A DNA stretch of 64,000 nt from assembly GCF_010994275.1 (NCBI RefSeq), contig NZ_WMCD01000004.1:1-64000 (forward strand), in the 5' to 3' direction. The position numbers were made by a program, and so were the translations under genes. This document shows, one piece after another, positions 1 to 8,648 of the stretch. The notes below the pieces were generated by a model. The model was given only the letters and a program-made list of their open reading frames with translations, was not told the origin of the DNA and did not search any database. This stretch comes from Cyclobacterium jeungdonense. Its GTDB lineage: Bacteria; Bacteroidota; Bacteroidia; Cytophagales; Cyclobacteriaceae. Every line of letters begins with the position of its first letter. The first letter of the stretch is position 1.

Positions 1-80
<80 letters not shown>

Positions 81-296
81 GTAAAGTTTGTTTTGTGTAT
101 CTCCAAATAGAACTTCCATCCTACCCAAATCAACACCTTGTTGTTTCCGTGGCCCGAAGAAATTATTTCTGTTTTTAATATCTCGTCTGACAATACTTCA
201 AAGAACTTATCCCGGCTTTACTCGCTCCCGTTCGAAGCAATTACGCCGGCTTGACCCACTAAAATCGAACCCCTTTTGGATGCCCTCTTTTCGTTT
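81..296 (-). promoter_or_regulatory. rRNA operon leader with boxA-like element
   Basis: About 215 bases lie between the predicted rRNA transcription start (near 297) and the 16S 5' end. I see no convincing gene here. On the minus strand, positions 191-206 read GTTCTTTGAAGTATTG, which resembles the GTTCTTTGA block common in Bacteroidota rRNA leaders and boxA antitermination sites. The assignment as antitermination sequence is inference; the leader itself follows from the flanking promoter and rRNA. Confidence 0.5.
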
Positions 297-303
297 GGGT
301 TTG

Positions 304-335
304 CAAAGGTAATAGAAAATCCGACCCGTGCAAAA
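304..335 (-). promoter_or_regulatory. rRNA operon promoter, Bacteroidota sigma-A type
   Basis: On the minus strand a TTTTG -33 element (331-335) is followed after exactly 19 bases by TACCTTTG (304-311), a perfect match to the Bacteroidota -7 consensus TAnnTTTG. Transcription should start near 297 and run through the leader into 16S. The tRNA-Arg gene just upstream has the same arrangement. Confidence 0.8.
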
Positions 336-478
336 TGTTTTTTATCTTTTTTTAGCAACTTCCAACCTATCCACTCGCTTCTTCACCGCTAACCCCCGTT
401 TGGGATCACAAAGATGACCCGTTTTTTTGACCCGGCAATGGATTTGATCGAATTTTTTTAGATAAATTTTAAAACTTC

Positions 479-498
479 TTCCCATGCTTATCAGGGAA
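479..498 (-). terminator. possible weak terminator after tRNA-Arg
   Basis: On the minus strand, six bases after the tRNA 3' end, TTCCC and GGGAA can pair around a 10-base loop, followed by an AT-rich run with interrupted T stretches. The stem is short and the T tract poor, so this is only a candidate end for the tRNA transcript; it could equally be a processing signal or chance. Confidence 0.3.
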
Positions 499-503
499 AA
501 CTG

Positions 504-577
504 TGACCTCGCCAGGATTCAAACCTGGAACCTCTTGAGCCGTAATCAAGTGCTCTATTCAATTGAGCTACGAAGCC
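504..577 (-). tRNA. tRNA-Arg (anticodon ACG)
   Basis: The minus strand folds into a full cloverleaf of 74 bases. The acceptor stem is GGCTTCG with CGAGGTC (two G-U pairs), the D stem is GCTC/GAGC, the anticodon stem is CTTGA/TCAAG with loop TTACGGC (anticodon ACG), and the T arm is CCAGG/CCTGG with loop TTTGAAT. The discriminator base is A and CCA is not encoded. ACG would normally be edited to ICG by TadA to read CGN arginine codons. Confidence 0.95.
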
Positions 578-596
578 ATTTCTTTTTAACGGAAGG

Positions 597-627
597 CAAA
601 GGTAAACAATATCGATTATATTACAAA
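597..627 (-). promoter_or_regulatory. promoter of tRNA-Arg
   Basis: On the minus strand TTTG (624-627) is followed after 19 bases by TACCTTTG (597-604), a perfect Bacteroidota -33/-7 pair. The predicted start near 590 leaves only about a dozen bases before the mature tRNA. Its -7 octamer is identical to that of the neighbouring rRNA promoter. Confidence 0.75.
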
Positions 628-755
628 GAGACTTGTCCGGGAAAGAATTAACACAACCCAATTTTTAATTTAAGAATTATTAAGATGAATAACATTCCAA
701 ATCAAGCAAGATTTCCTAATTTAGCCGATCAATTGAAAAAATAATCATTGTTTTC

Positions 756-1490
756 ATGAAAAAACTTACCCTAATATCCATCGTATTCCTAATTACTTTT
801 CAACTTCATGCCCAACAAGGAGAACGAACACCCATGGGCGGCAGGCCAAACATTAAAGGAGACTTGTTTTTGGATTTTGGATTTAATTTACTTAACAATC
901 GGCCTGATGATCTGAATACCCGATTTATCGCTTCACGTGTTGTCAATATCTATTACCAAACCCAGATTCCATTAGGTACTAATTCCGGTTTTACGTTTAA
1001 CCCCGGCCTGGGTTTTGGATTGGAGAAACTCGCGTTTCAGGATAACCAAACCCTGATACCCGATCCGGCCAAGGGGCCAAATTCCAGCCAATTGGTACCC
1101 ATATCGGATGTTTATGGTGAAAACATACGGGTATCCGCCAATACCATGGCTATCAATTATTTTGACGTACCCATTGAAATCCGGTATCATGCAAACAAGG
1201 ACGATTACAATACCGGATTTCGTGTAGCAGTTGGAGGAAAATTTGGGCTACTTTATAATGCCCATTCAAAAATTGAAGTAACCGATAGTGATGGACTGGA
1301 ACAAAAAGTCAAAAACAGTCAGGACTATGGCTTGAGTCCGATCCGTTATGGCGTTTATACCCGTCTGGGGTTTCCCGGGTTTAACCTGTGGGGCTATTAT
1401 GGGCTTAACGGTCTTTTTGAAGGTGAACAGGGTCCCTTTGGTACAGAAGCTACCCAATTCAATTTTGGATTATCGGTGGCTTTATTCTAA
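756..1490 (+). CDS. outer-membrane beta-barrel protein, PorT-like
   Basis: The protein has 244 residues and begins with a clear signal peptide (MKKLTLISIVFLITFQLHAQ, cleavage near residue 20). The rest shows alternating hydrophobic and polar strands rich in Tyr, Phe, Gly and Asn, and it ends in Phe, as expected of small outer-membrane barrels of the Bacteroidota PorT/OmpW-like type. A central stretch (about residues 130-160) has the IEIRYH and GFRVAVGGKFG wording often seen in such barrels. It is a single gene followed by a strong terminator. No substrate can be given; barrels of this kind may be structural, pores or secretion accessories. Confidence 0.65.
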   Translation: MKKLTLISIVFLITFQLHAQQGERTPMGGRPNIKGDLFLDFGFNLLNNRPDDLNTRFIASRVVNIYYQTQIPLGTNSGFTFNPGLGFGLEKLAFQDNQTLIPDPAKGPNSSQLVPISDVYGENIRVSANTMAINYFDVPIEIRYHANKDDYNTGFRVAVGGKFGLLYNAHSKIEVTDSDGLEQKVKNSQDYGLSPIRYGVYTRLGFPGFNLWGYYGLNGLFEGEQGPFGTEATQFNFGLSVALF

Positions 1491-1517
1491 AAAAGGATAT
1501 TTAAAAAAAGCGTATGG

Positions 1518-1550
1518 AAGCAGGTTTACTTTTTAAACCTGCTTTTTTTT
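1518..1550 (+). terminator. intrinsic terminator after the barrel gene
   Basis: AAGCAGGTTT and AAACCTGCTT pair around a short loop and are followed by eight T. This is a textbook rho-independent terminator for the gene ending at 1490. It sits between convergent genes and overlaps the end of the minus-strand gene at 1549, so it may also help that transcript end. Confidence 0.85.
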
Positions 1551-2172
1551 ATGCCATCAATAAAGAATAAAACACAAAAAAATTAATTCCAAAACCCAAT
1601 GCAAAGCCGCCATACACTTCATCTGGCTTATGGGCATTTAGGTACAATCTCGCTGTCCCAACCAGCCCGCTAATAAAAATAATTAACAACAGGTAATAGA
1701 ACATAGGGGTAGAATAAAATTTAACGGCAAGGACAGCCACCAATGCTACCCAACCTCCCAATGCCGTCTGGTGCGCGCTTATTTTCCAAAAGTAAGTGAC
1801 AATCGTCAATACAAAAAGGCTGATGGTGACCATACCAAGCGTCGTAATTAAAAGTTGGTCTACATTTAGCTTCCAATAGAAGAAACCGGAAGTCATGCAA
1901 TAGAATACCGTCACCAGTGTGAAAGGTAGTAGCCTTTCTTTCCTGTCCGGTAAATGATAGCTATGGATTAAAGTAGAGAATCGCATTCCAGCCAATCCCA
2001 ATAGGGGAATCAGAAAGGTCGTAAACCCAATAAGCAATGAGAGGGACCATTTTGCTTCTCCAGGAACTATCGTCGCTTCCGGAACAATATAAAATAAGGT
2101 AAGTACCATTAACGAGGGAATCACCAGCGGCTGGAAAACCACTGAAATCCCCATTGCTAGTTTTCTACACAC
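1549..2172 (-). CDS. PAP2-like integral membrane protein
   Basis: The 207-residue protein has about six hydrophobic helices. Two short motifs, SAHQT near residue 132 and ARLYLNAHKPDEV near residue 174, resemble divergent forms of the PSGH and SRxxxxxHxxxD signatures of the PAP2 (lipid phosphatase/acid phosphatase) superfamily. The first PAP2 motif (KxxxxxxRP) is not clear, so catalysis is uncertain. The start is GTG at 2172: an AAGGAG box lies 7 bases upstream inside the last codons of rpoN, one of the few good Shine-Dalgarno sites in the window, and only one base separates the two genes. Translational coupling to rpoN is therefore likely. A functional link to sigma-54 is not evident. Confidence 0.6.
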   Translation of the reverse strand: MCRKLAMGISVVFQPLVIPSLMVLTLFYIVPEATIVPGEAKWSLSLLIGFTTFLIPLLGLAGMRFSTLIHSYHLPDRKERLLPFTLVTVFYCMTSGFFYWKLNVDQLLITTLGMVTISLFVLTIVTYFWKISAHQTALGGWVALVAVLAVKFYSTPMFYYLLLIIFISGLVGTARLYLNAHKPDEVYGGFALGFGINFFVFYSLLMA

Positions 2173-2173
2173 G

Positions 2174-3631
2174 TTATAACTCCTTTCTTAACCTTGCCAC
2201 GGGAATCTGCAATTGCTCCCTATATTTGGCTACAGTCCTTCTCGCAATATTATATCCTTTTTGATTCAACAATTTAACCAGCTTATCATCTGATAAGGGC
2301 CTCTTCTTATCTTCTCCCTCTACCAATTTGTTGAGAACACTCTTCACTTCGCGATTACTGACATCCTCTCCACCATCCGTAGTAGCGATTCCCTCTGAGA
2401 AAAAATATTTCAGTGGGAAAACACCGAATTCAGTCTGAATGGACTTGCTGTTGGCTACTCTGGAAACAGTGGAAATATCCATGTCAATTTTTTCGGCGAT
2501 ATCTTTTAGAATCATGGGACGTAGTTTTGTCTCATCCCCATCCACAAAAAATTCTTTCTGGTAATCCATAATCGCCTGCATGGTTTTCATTAAGGTATGC
2601 TGTCTCTGCTTGATCGCATCAATAAACCACTTAGCTGAATCCAGTTTTTGCTTGACAAAGGTGACTGTCTCCTTAAGTTTTTTATCCTTTTTATCACTCT
2701 TATCGTACGCACTGAACATTTCCGAATAAGACCTGCTCACTTTGAGCTCAGGTGCATTTTTTGAATTCAAAACGATTTCAAATTTTCCGTTACTGTTATT
2801 CAAAATAAAGTCGGGGATCACATAATGGTTTCGAACCATACCATCGGAAACTCCTCCTGGTTTGGGATTCAATCGGGTGATTAAGTGGATCACCTCCTTC
2901 AATTCATCCTCCTCAATCCCTGCCTTCTTTAGTATCTTATCATAGTGCTTTTTGGTGAATTCCTCAAAGCAATTCTGAACCACGAAAATGGCCTTTTGAA
3001 CCAACGGTTCGTTGGGGTCATCCTTTCTTTCCAATTGGATGATAAGGCACTCCTGAAGATTTCTGGCAGCAATTCCCGGAGGATCAAATGCCTGAATTTT
3101 AATCAGTATTTCTTCCAGCTCATCCAAATCGGTTTCCACATTTTGGCTAAATGCCAAATCGTTAATAATAGCTTCCAGACTTCTTCGGATGTAGCCATCG
3201 TTCTCAATGCTACCGATGAGCTGTTTTCCTATAATCCGCTGCCGCTCGTCCAGCTTTAGGAAATTAAGCTGTGAAAGTAGTTGCTCATGAAGGGTGGAAT
3301 AGCTGGACAATGGCATTTCCCGCTCCTCCTCATCTCCGGAATAGTTCCCATCCCCCTGCATTTTATATCCTCCATACTCCTCGTTCAAATACTCTTCGAT
3401 ATTGACGTCCTTATCGTCCTTCACATCGGTGTTTTCAGATCCTTCGGCAAAATCCTCGACCTGATTATCAGCATCCTCCTCCTTGCCCTCTTCCAGGGCT
3501 GGGTTGACCTCCAACTCCTCTTCGATCCTGGCGTCTAGTTCAGCCGTAGGAACCTGAAGGAGCTTAATAAACTGTATCTGCTGAGGAGACAGCTTCTGAG
3601 ATAATATCTGATTTAAATTCAGTTTTTGCAT
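2174..3631 (-). CDS. rpoN: RNA polymerase sigma-54 factor
   Basis: This 485-residue protein carries all parts of sigma-54. The Gln/Leu-rich activator-interacting region is at about 1-45 (LSQKLSPQQIQFIKLLQ), followed by an acidic linker (about 55-105), the core-binding domain, a helix-turn-helix (DISTVSRVANSKSIQ) and the near-invariant RpoN box ARRTVAKYRE at 463-472. It directs transcription from -24/-12 promoters with AAA+ activators. I start it at the ATG at 3631 rather than ten codons earlier, because AGGTAGAAG lies just upstream of it and the family begins with this MQKL-type sequence. A TAnnTTTG -7 match (TAAATTTG, 3704-3711, minus) is a possible promoter. It is divergent from asnS. Confidence 0.96.
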   Translation of the reverse strand: MQKLNLNQILSQKLSPQQIQFIKLLQVPTAELDARIEEELEVNPALEEGKEEDADNQVEDFAEGSENTDVKDDKDVNIEEYLNEEYGGYKMQGDGNYSGDEEEREMPLSSYSTLHEQLLSQLNFLKLDERQRIIGKQLIGSIENDGYIRRSLEAIINDLAFSQNVETDLDELEEILIKIQAFDPPGIAARNLQECLIIQLERKDDPNEPLVQKAIFVVQNCFEEFTKKHYDKILKKAGIEEDELKEVIHLITRLNPKPGGVSDGMVRNHYVIPDFILNNSNGKFEIVLNSKNAPELKVSRSYSEMFSAYDKSDKKDKKLKETVTFVKQKLDSAKWFIDAIKQRQHTLMKTMQAIMDYQKEFFVDGDETKLRPMILKDIAEKIDMDISTVSRVANSKSIQTEFGVFPLKYFFSEGIATTDGGEDVSNREVKSVLNKLVEGEDKKRPLSDDKLVKLLNQKGYNIARRTVAKYREQLQIPVARLRKEL

Positions 3632-3816
3632 AAATTCTTCTACCTGATAATTGTTAGGCACTTGTAACTTAATGAATACTTATAAAAGCATCCTTTCATT
3701 TTTCAAATTTAGGAAATAAGATCAAAATTTTGATAAAAAGCGTATTATATCGTTTTTTGCATTCAATTAAAAGTTATTGACAATAGCAGGCATACACCTC
3801 AACTGAAAATCGAACC

Positions 3817-5268
3817 ATGGCATTTAACAACAGGATCAAAATCAAGCATTTACTGGAAACGGACTCAGTAGGTGAACGCGTAACGGTAATGGGATGGGTT
3901 CGAACCCGGCGTAGCAATAAGCACGTTACCTTTATCGCATTAAACGATGGCTCCTGCATTCAAAACTACCAAATTGTAGCGGATCCTGCAAAAATCGATG
4001 ACGACACACTAAAAAAAGCAAATACTGGCGCCTGCCTTAAAATCACCGGTGCGGTGGTTGCATCTCAGGGAGCAGGTCAATCCAGCGAAATTCAGGCTGA
4101 TCTGGTCGAAATCCTAGGAGAGGCAGACCCTGATAAATTTCCTATTCAACCCAAAAAACATTCGCTTGAATTTTTGAGGGAAAATGCTCATTTGAGAATC
4201 CGAACCAATACTTTTGGTGCCATTTTTCGAATTAGGCACCATCTGGCCTTTGCCGTACACCAGTATTTTCATCAAAAAGGTTTCTTTTACCTGCATTCGC
4301 CTATTATCACTGCCTCGGATGCAGAGGGAGCGGGTGAAACTTTTCAGGTAACCGCACTTGATTTAAAAAATCCGCCAAGAGATCAAAATAATAACATCGA
4401 TTTCAGAGAAGACTTCTTTGAGCGAGCCACAAACCTCACCGTTTCCGGACAGCTGGAAGGGGAGCTTGCCGCCCTGGCACTTTCCGAAATATATACCTTT
4501 GGCCCCACTTTCCGGGCCGAAAATTCCAACACCACCCGTCACCTGGCAGAGTTTTGGATGATTGAGCCAGAAATGGCCTTTTATGATGCCGAGGACAACC
4601 AAAACCTGGCGGAAGATTTTCTGAAGTATATCATTGGTTTTGCCCTGGAAAATTGCCAGGAGGACCTGGCCTTCCTTGACAAAAGGGCAGCCGAAGAGGA
4701 AAAAAACAAAAAAGCCGAGCAACGCAGTGAACTTGGCCTTCTGGAGCGACTTGAATTGGTTACCAAAAACACCTTCGAACGCATTACCTATTCGGAGGCT
4801 TTGGAAATCCTGAAAAACTCCAAGCCAAATAAAAAGAAAAAATTCGCCTACCCAATTGAGGATTGGGGTACCGATTTGCAATCCGAACACGAAAGGTTTC
4901 TGGTAGAAAAGCACTTTAAAAAACCCGTAATCATTACGGACTACCCCAAATCCATCAAATCGTTTTACATGAAGCAAAATGAGGATGGTAAGACGGTAGC
5001 CGCCATGGATATTCTGTTTCCAGGAATTGGTGAAATCATTGGCGGTTCCCAACGGGAGGAAAGGCTGGATAAGCTTACCGAGAGAATGCAGGAATTGGAT
5101 ATCAGCCAGGAGGAAATGTGGTGGTACCTGGACACCAGGAGGTTTGGCACTACCCCTCATTCAGGCTTTGGACTTGGGTTCGAACGATTAGTGCAATTCG
5201 TAACGGGTATGGGAAATATACGGGATGTAATCCCTTTCCCTCGGACCCCTGGTAACGCCGAATTTTAA
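3817..5268 (+). CDS. asnS: asparaginyl-tRNA synthetase
   Basis: AsnRS charges tRNA-Asn with asparagine using ATP in the cytoplasm. The 483-residue protein has the N-terminal OB-fold anticodon-binding domain (about 18-105) and the class II catalytic core. Motif 2 is at 231-250 ([20 protein letters not shown]) and motif 3 begins near 450 (GFGLGFERL), with the PFPRTPG ending typical of AsnRS. The Asn-type [12 protein letters not shown] wording separates it from AspRS. A charged stretch near 285-310 is an insertion seen in Bacteroidota-type enzymes. Presence of AsnRS means this organism need not make Asn-tRNA by transamidation. The gene stands alone and is divergent from rpoN. Confidence 0.97.
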   Translation: MAFNNRIKIKHLLETDSVGERVTVMGWVRTRRSNKHVTFIALNDGSCIQNYQIVADPAKIDDDTLKKANTGACLKITGAVVASQGAGQSSEIQADLVEILGEADPDKFPIQPKKHSLEFLRENAHLRIRTNTFGAIFRIRHHLAFAVHQYFHQKGFFYLHSPIITASDAEGAGETFQVTALDLKNPPRDQNNNIDFREDFFERATNLTVSGQLEGELAALALSEIYTFGPTFRAENSNTTRHLAEFWMIEPEMAFYDAEDNQNLAEDFLKYIIGFALENCQEDLAFLDKRAAEEEKNKKAEQRSELGLLERLELVTKNTFERITYSEALEILKNSKPNKKKKFAYPIEDWGTDLQSEHERFLVEKHFKKPVIITDYPKSIKSFYMKQNEDGKTVAAMDILFPGIGEIIGGSQREERLDKLTERMQELDISQEEMWWYLDTRRFGTTPHSGFGLGFERLVQFVTGMGNIRDVIPFPRTPGNAEF

Positions 5269-5347
5269 TTATTTTATCTCAAAGCATCCCTTAAAAGTAA
5301 TTTGGGGTATTTTTTGTGCACTCAGCATAAAATTTTTACATTGTGTA

Positions 5348-5800
5348 GTGGAAACGTTTTTAAAATACTTGAAAATTGAGGGAATTGGTGGCCATGTCAT
5401 CCGCATTTCTCTAGCCTGTTTACTATTGTTTGGTGGATTTACGAAGTTGAAGCTTATTGGGGCCCTGGAATACAGCCTTTTCTGGGCCATATTATTAGCG
5501 GGGATCGAAACCTTTGCAGCATTTGGTCTGCTCATCCATTACAAAAAGCCTTTAATTGGCTTGATTGGTGGGGTGCTGGCACTTCTATCCATTTTTATCC
5601 GGGTCGTATTTTCTATTGGATGGGTAAGAGACCATATTTTGCAAACCGATTCATTCCTAACAGCCCTTAACTCCATCTTTGGAATTTACAACAATGGGCT
5701 ATTTCACATTGCCTTGCTTTTTGGGGCGGCTATTTACTGTCTTGGAAATTCCTACAAGGCCTACATACGGGAGCGAATAACCCGCCCCTGGCCATATTAG
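5348..5800 (+). CDS. four-helix membrane protein, DoxX/DUF417-like
   Basis: The 150-residue protein has four predicted membrane helices (about 17-35, 43-65, 70-90 and 115-138). The pattern FGGFTKLK in helix 1 and GIETFAAFGLLI in helix 2 resembles the YkgB/DUF417 and DoxX group of small membrane proteins, whose roles are poorly known. The start is GTG at 5348; no in-frame ATG lies near the N-terminus. It follows asnS by 79 bases and is convergent with the TolC-type gene, with 7 bases between their stops. The family assignment rests on helix pattern and a few motifs, so it is tentative. Confidence 0.5.
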   Translation: METFLKYLKIEGIGGHVIRISLACLLLFGGFTKLKLIGALEYSLFWAILLAGIETFAAFGLLIHYKKPLIGLIGGVLALLSIFIRVVFSIGWVRDHILQTDSFLTALNSIFGIYNNGLFHIALLFGAAIYCLGNSYKAYIRERITRPWPY

Positions 5801-5807
5801 GTAAGCC

Positions 5808-7298
5808 TTATTCTTCCTGAAAACTCATCCCCGGGTTGTAGAGAAGTTCGTTATTCTGAAAATCATACAGTGTCAGCCTTCTCAGTTCAAAATACGCTGT
5901 CCAGTAGTCCCTCAGAGATTCGATATAGGTCCTCCTGTTCTGATCCTTTGCTTGCTGGGCAATCCCCAAATCAGTAATAGTGACATTTCCGCTTTGATAC
6001 CTTCTGAACGATATTTCATACCTTTTATCAGCGACTTCATCGGAGGTTTTGGAAATTTCCAATCTGTCCTTCAACATGATGAAATTCCTGACACGGGTAA
6101 AGATTTCCTGTTCAAAATTGATGATTTCCTGTTCAATTTCATATTCGGTCAACTTCTGATTGGACCTTGCTATGCTCATTCTGGCCTTGTTTCTGCCCCA
6201 ATCCAAAATGGGTACTTGAATGCTCAGGTTGACAAGCGCCTGGGTGTTGGGATTATTATAGATTTCACCCCACATCAAAGCAGCCTTATTATAACCATAA
6301 CTGGCATTCAGGTTCATTTGAAAACGATCCCCCTTGGCCTGCGCCACATTTGCCTGGGCTTCCATCCGCTGTCTTTCAAATCCAATGGCATCTGACCGAT
6401 TTTGGAAAGCATATTCAATGGCCTCTTCTACATTAACATCAAATTCCGGGATTTCGTCAGGGAGGGCCAGGTTTAGACTGACTGTTTCGTTCAAGCCAAT
6501 ATAAGATTTTAATCTTAAGGATGCGGCTTCCATATCCAGCCTGGCTTGGGCCACCCCTTGCTTGGCTTCCAATACTTGCAGTTCCACCTGCAAAAGTTTA
6601 TCCTCGTAGGTAGTCCCTATATTGTACCTTCCTCTTTCAATTTTAAGAATGGCCTCCGAATTCTCCAGATTTTTGGTGGCGATGTCCAGGTTGACCTGAG
6701 CCACCAAAAAGTCAAAGAACATTTCGGTCACGAACTGGCTGATGTCCTCCATTTCCTCCACATACTCCCTCTTACTCTCTTCATATCTGATAGGTTCAAT
6801 CTTTCTATCCCATTTGTAACGGTTATAGGCAAATATCGGTTGAGACAACCTCACATTCACCGGTATCCCACTCCACCTGGTTTGAGGGTTGGAGCCGGTA
6901 GCCAGAAAATTATCAAACCTGTTTGTGGAGCTGTTGACAGAGATAATTCCTCCTGTAGGACTGATCACCTGGCGCAGACCCAACTCCAGATCCACCAAAT
7001 TTTGCCTTACCTCCCTAAATTCAATCGTTCCGTCTGGTTGCTCAACGTTATTGAAGGCTTGAGAATACCGGGGGAGGGTACCCTCCAGCCGTAATTGGGG
7101 TCTAAAATCGGATTTATAGAACTGGAAACCCCAATAACGATTCTCCCTTCTGGTATCCGCCCTCAAGGCAGCAGGGGACTGTTCCTTTGCACGTAAAATA
7201 ATCTCCTCGAGGGAATACGAAACGACCTGCTGGGATTGGACAGAAAAAATGATCGTTAAAAACATAACGATCAGGGTTGGTAGAAATAGTTTATTCAT
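5808..7298 (-). CDS. TolC-family outer-membrane efflux protein
   Basis: The 496-residue protein has a signal peptide (cleavage near residue 23) followed by the TolC pattern: two repeats of long amphipathic helices separated by beta-strand segments. Residues about 24-60 (YSLEEIILRAKEQSPAAL) and about 270-320 start the two repeats with the usual 'helix at the N-cap of the tunnel' sequence. It should form the outer-membrane channel of a tripartite exporter. Its ATG overlaps the permease gene by 8 bases (ATGAATAA), so the two are translationally coupled. It is the last gene of the operon adaptor-permease-channel. Confidence 0.9.
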   Translation of the reverse strand: MNKLFLPTLIVMFLTIIFSVQSQQVVSYSLEEIILRAKEQSPAALRADTRRENRYWGFQFYKSDFRPQLRLEGTLPRYSQAFNNVEQPDGTIEFREVRQNLVDLELGLRQVISPTGGIISVNSSTNRFDNFLATGSNPQTRWSGIPVNVRLSQPIFAYNRYKWDRKIEPIRYEESKREYVEEMEDISQFVTEMFFDFLVAQVNLDIATKNLENSEAILKIERGRYNIGTTYEDKLLQVELQVLEAKQGVAQARLDMEAASLRLKSYIGLNETVSLNLALPDEIPEFDVNVEEAIEYAFQNRSDAIGFERQRMEAQANVAQAKGDRFQMNLNASYGYNKAALMWGEIYNNPNTQALVNLSIQVPILDWGRNKARMSIARSNQKLTEYEIEQEIINFEQEIFTRVRNFIMLKDRLEISKTSDEVADKRYEISFRRYQSGNVTITDLGIAQQAKDQNRRTYIESLRDYWTAYFELRRLTLYDFQNNELLYNPGMSFQEE

Positions 7299-8604
7299 AG
7301 CGTAAAGAGGTTATCGGATCCTGACTGGCTGCCCGCTTGGCTGGTGTGATTCCAAATACCAACCCAACGGTAGCGGCAACTCCAAATGACAGTAGGATGG
7401 AACTTAAAGTGATGACTGTAGGGAATTCGGCAAAGGTAGAGACTAAATGAGCCAATATAATTCCCAAAACCACTCCTATCAGCCCACCCGAAACACTTAT
7501 CATTATGGATTCAAATAGAAACTGATTCACAATATCGTTCTTTTTTGCTCCCAACGAAAGCCTTAGGCCAATTTCTTTTATTCTTTCCATCACAGAAGCG
7601 AGCATAATATTCATAATGCCTATGCCTCCAACCAATAGGGAAATGCCTGCGATAGCTCCCAAGACAATATTAAATATATTTTGGGTACGCTGCTGTTGTT
7701 TAAGAAGTAACTCCGGTATGGTGATTTCAAAATCTACTACATTGAAATGTCTTCGTTCAAGCATTTTGGCTAACACTTCAGCGGTCGGGTTGAGTAGCTC
7801 ACTTTCGGACACTTGAATGACCATTTTGTCTATTTGATGGTAATTACCTGAGCCATCACCGCTATCATCATTCAACTGCGATTCCGTAACCAGATCCCTG
7901 TTTTTGTATCGAATGAGCATGGTTTGTATGGGTATGTAAACATCCATATTAAAATCCCGTATGCCCAGCTTGGAAATACTGGATTCCGAAACAAGCCTTT
8001 CTTCTAAAATCCCAACTACCTCGAGCCACTGACTTCCACTTTTGATTTTTTTACCCAGAGGGCTTTCGTTTGGGAAAAATCTCGCCGCCACACTTCTGCC
8101 AATAATACAAACAGGATCACCTTTGGCCAGGTTATTTTCACTGAACATCCTCCCCTCTCTCAACTGAAAATCCAGAACTTCGAAATAGGCAGGGTTTACT
8201 CCCACCAATTTGGCAGATCTTCGGATACCGCTTTTCACGATGTAAGTATCCATGACAATTTCAGGACTTATTTTGTTAATGCCCGGTATTACTTTCCTTA
8301 TTGCCTCCGCATCGGCCAGTTTTAATCCAGGGGAAAATTTATTTCGCTCTTTTTCAAGGCCACTATTTTCATCCAATTGTTCCTCCACCTGCTCCACCAC
8401 TGGCTCCACCACAATGTTATTTACCCCGACCAGTTTGATTTGCTCCATGATTTCTTGCTGAGCACCGGTACCGATTGCCAACATCGCAATGACTGCAGCG
8501 ACTCCAAAGATAATACCCAGAGCAGTCAATAAGGAGCGTACCTTATTCGCCAATACCGCTTCAAAAGCGATATAGAAATTGGCTAATAGCCTTTCGTTAA
8601 ACAT
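7291..8604 (-). CDS. MacB-type ABC transporter permease (no fused ATPase)
   Basis: The protein of 437 residues starts with an amphipathic segment and membrane helix 1 (SLLTALGIIFGVAAVIAM, about 24-42). It then has a large periplasmic domain (about 60-300) of MacB_PCD type, and three more helices in the FtsX domain (about 310-430, including GIGIMNIMLASVMERIKEIGLR). This is the transmembrane half of a MacB-like mechanotransmission ABC transporter. MacB itself carries the ATPase in the same chain; here it is absent, and no ATPase gene is found in the operon. An ATPase encoded elsewhere must presumably be recruited. Substrate unknown; antibiotics, lipopeptides or virulence factors are typical for the family. 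Confidence 0.88.
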   Translation of the reverse strand: MFNERLLANFYIAFEAVLANKVRSLLTALGIIFGVAAVIAMLAIGTGAQQEIMEQIKLVGVNNIVVEPVVEQVEEQLDENSGLEKERNKFSPGLKLADAEAIRKVIPGINKISPEIVMDTYIVKSGIRRSAKLVGVNPAYFEVLDFQLREGRMFSENNLAKGDPVCIIGRSVAARFFPNESPLGKKIKSGSQWLEVVGILEERLVSESSISKLGIRDFNMDVYIPIQTMLIRYKNRDLVTESQLNDDSGDGSGNYHQIDKMVIQVSESELLNPTAEVLAKMLERRHFNVVDFEITIPELLLKQQQRTQNIFNIVLGAIAGISLLVGGIGIMNIMLASVMERIKEIGLRLSLGAKKNDIVNQFLFESIMISVSGGLIGVVLGIILAHLVSTFAEFPTVITLSSILLSFGVAATVGLVFGITPAKRAASQDPITSLRYE

Positions 8605-8648
8605 AAATTCAGTTATATATGGGGAAAGTAGTTATGTTTTAAAAAGAT

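Noticed and set aside
88-312. 74-codon open frame on the plus strand beside 16S
   Set aside because: It runs against the rRNA leader and covers its promoter; composition and lack of motifs mark it as a chance frame.
4363-5160. 265-codon frame antisense to asnS
   Set aside because: It mirrors the strongly conserved asnS coding sequence and has no family features of its own.
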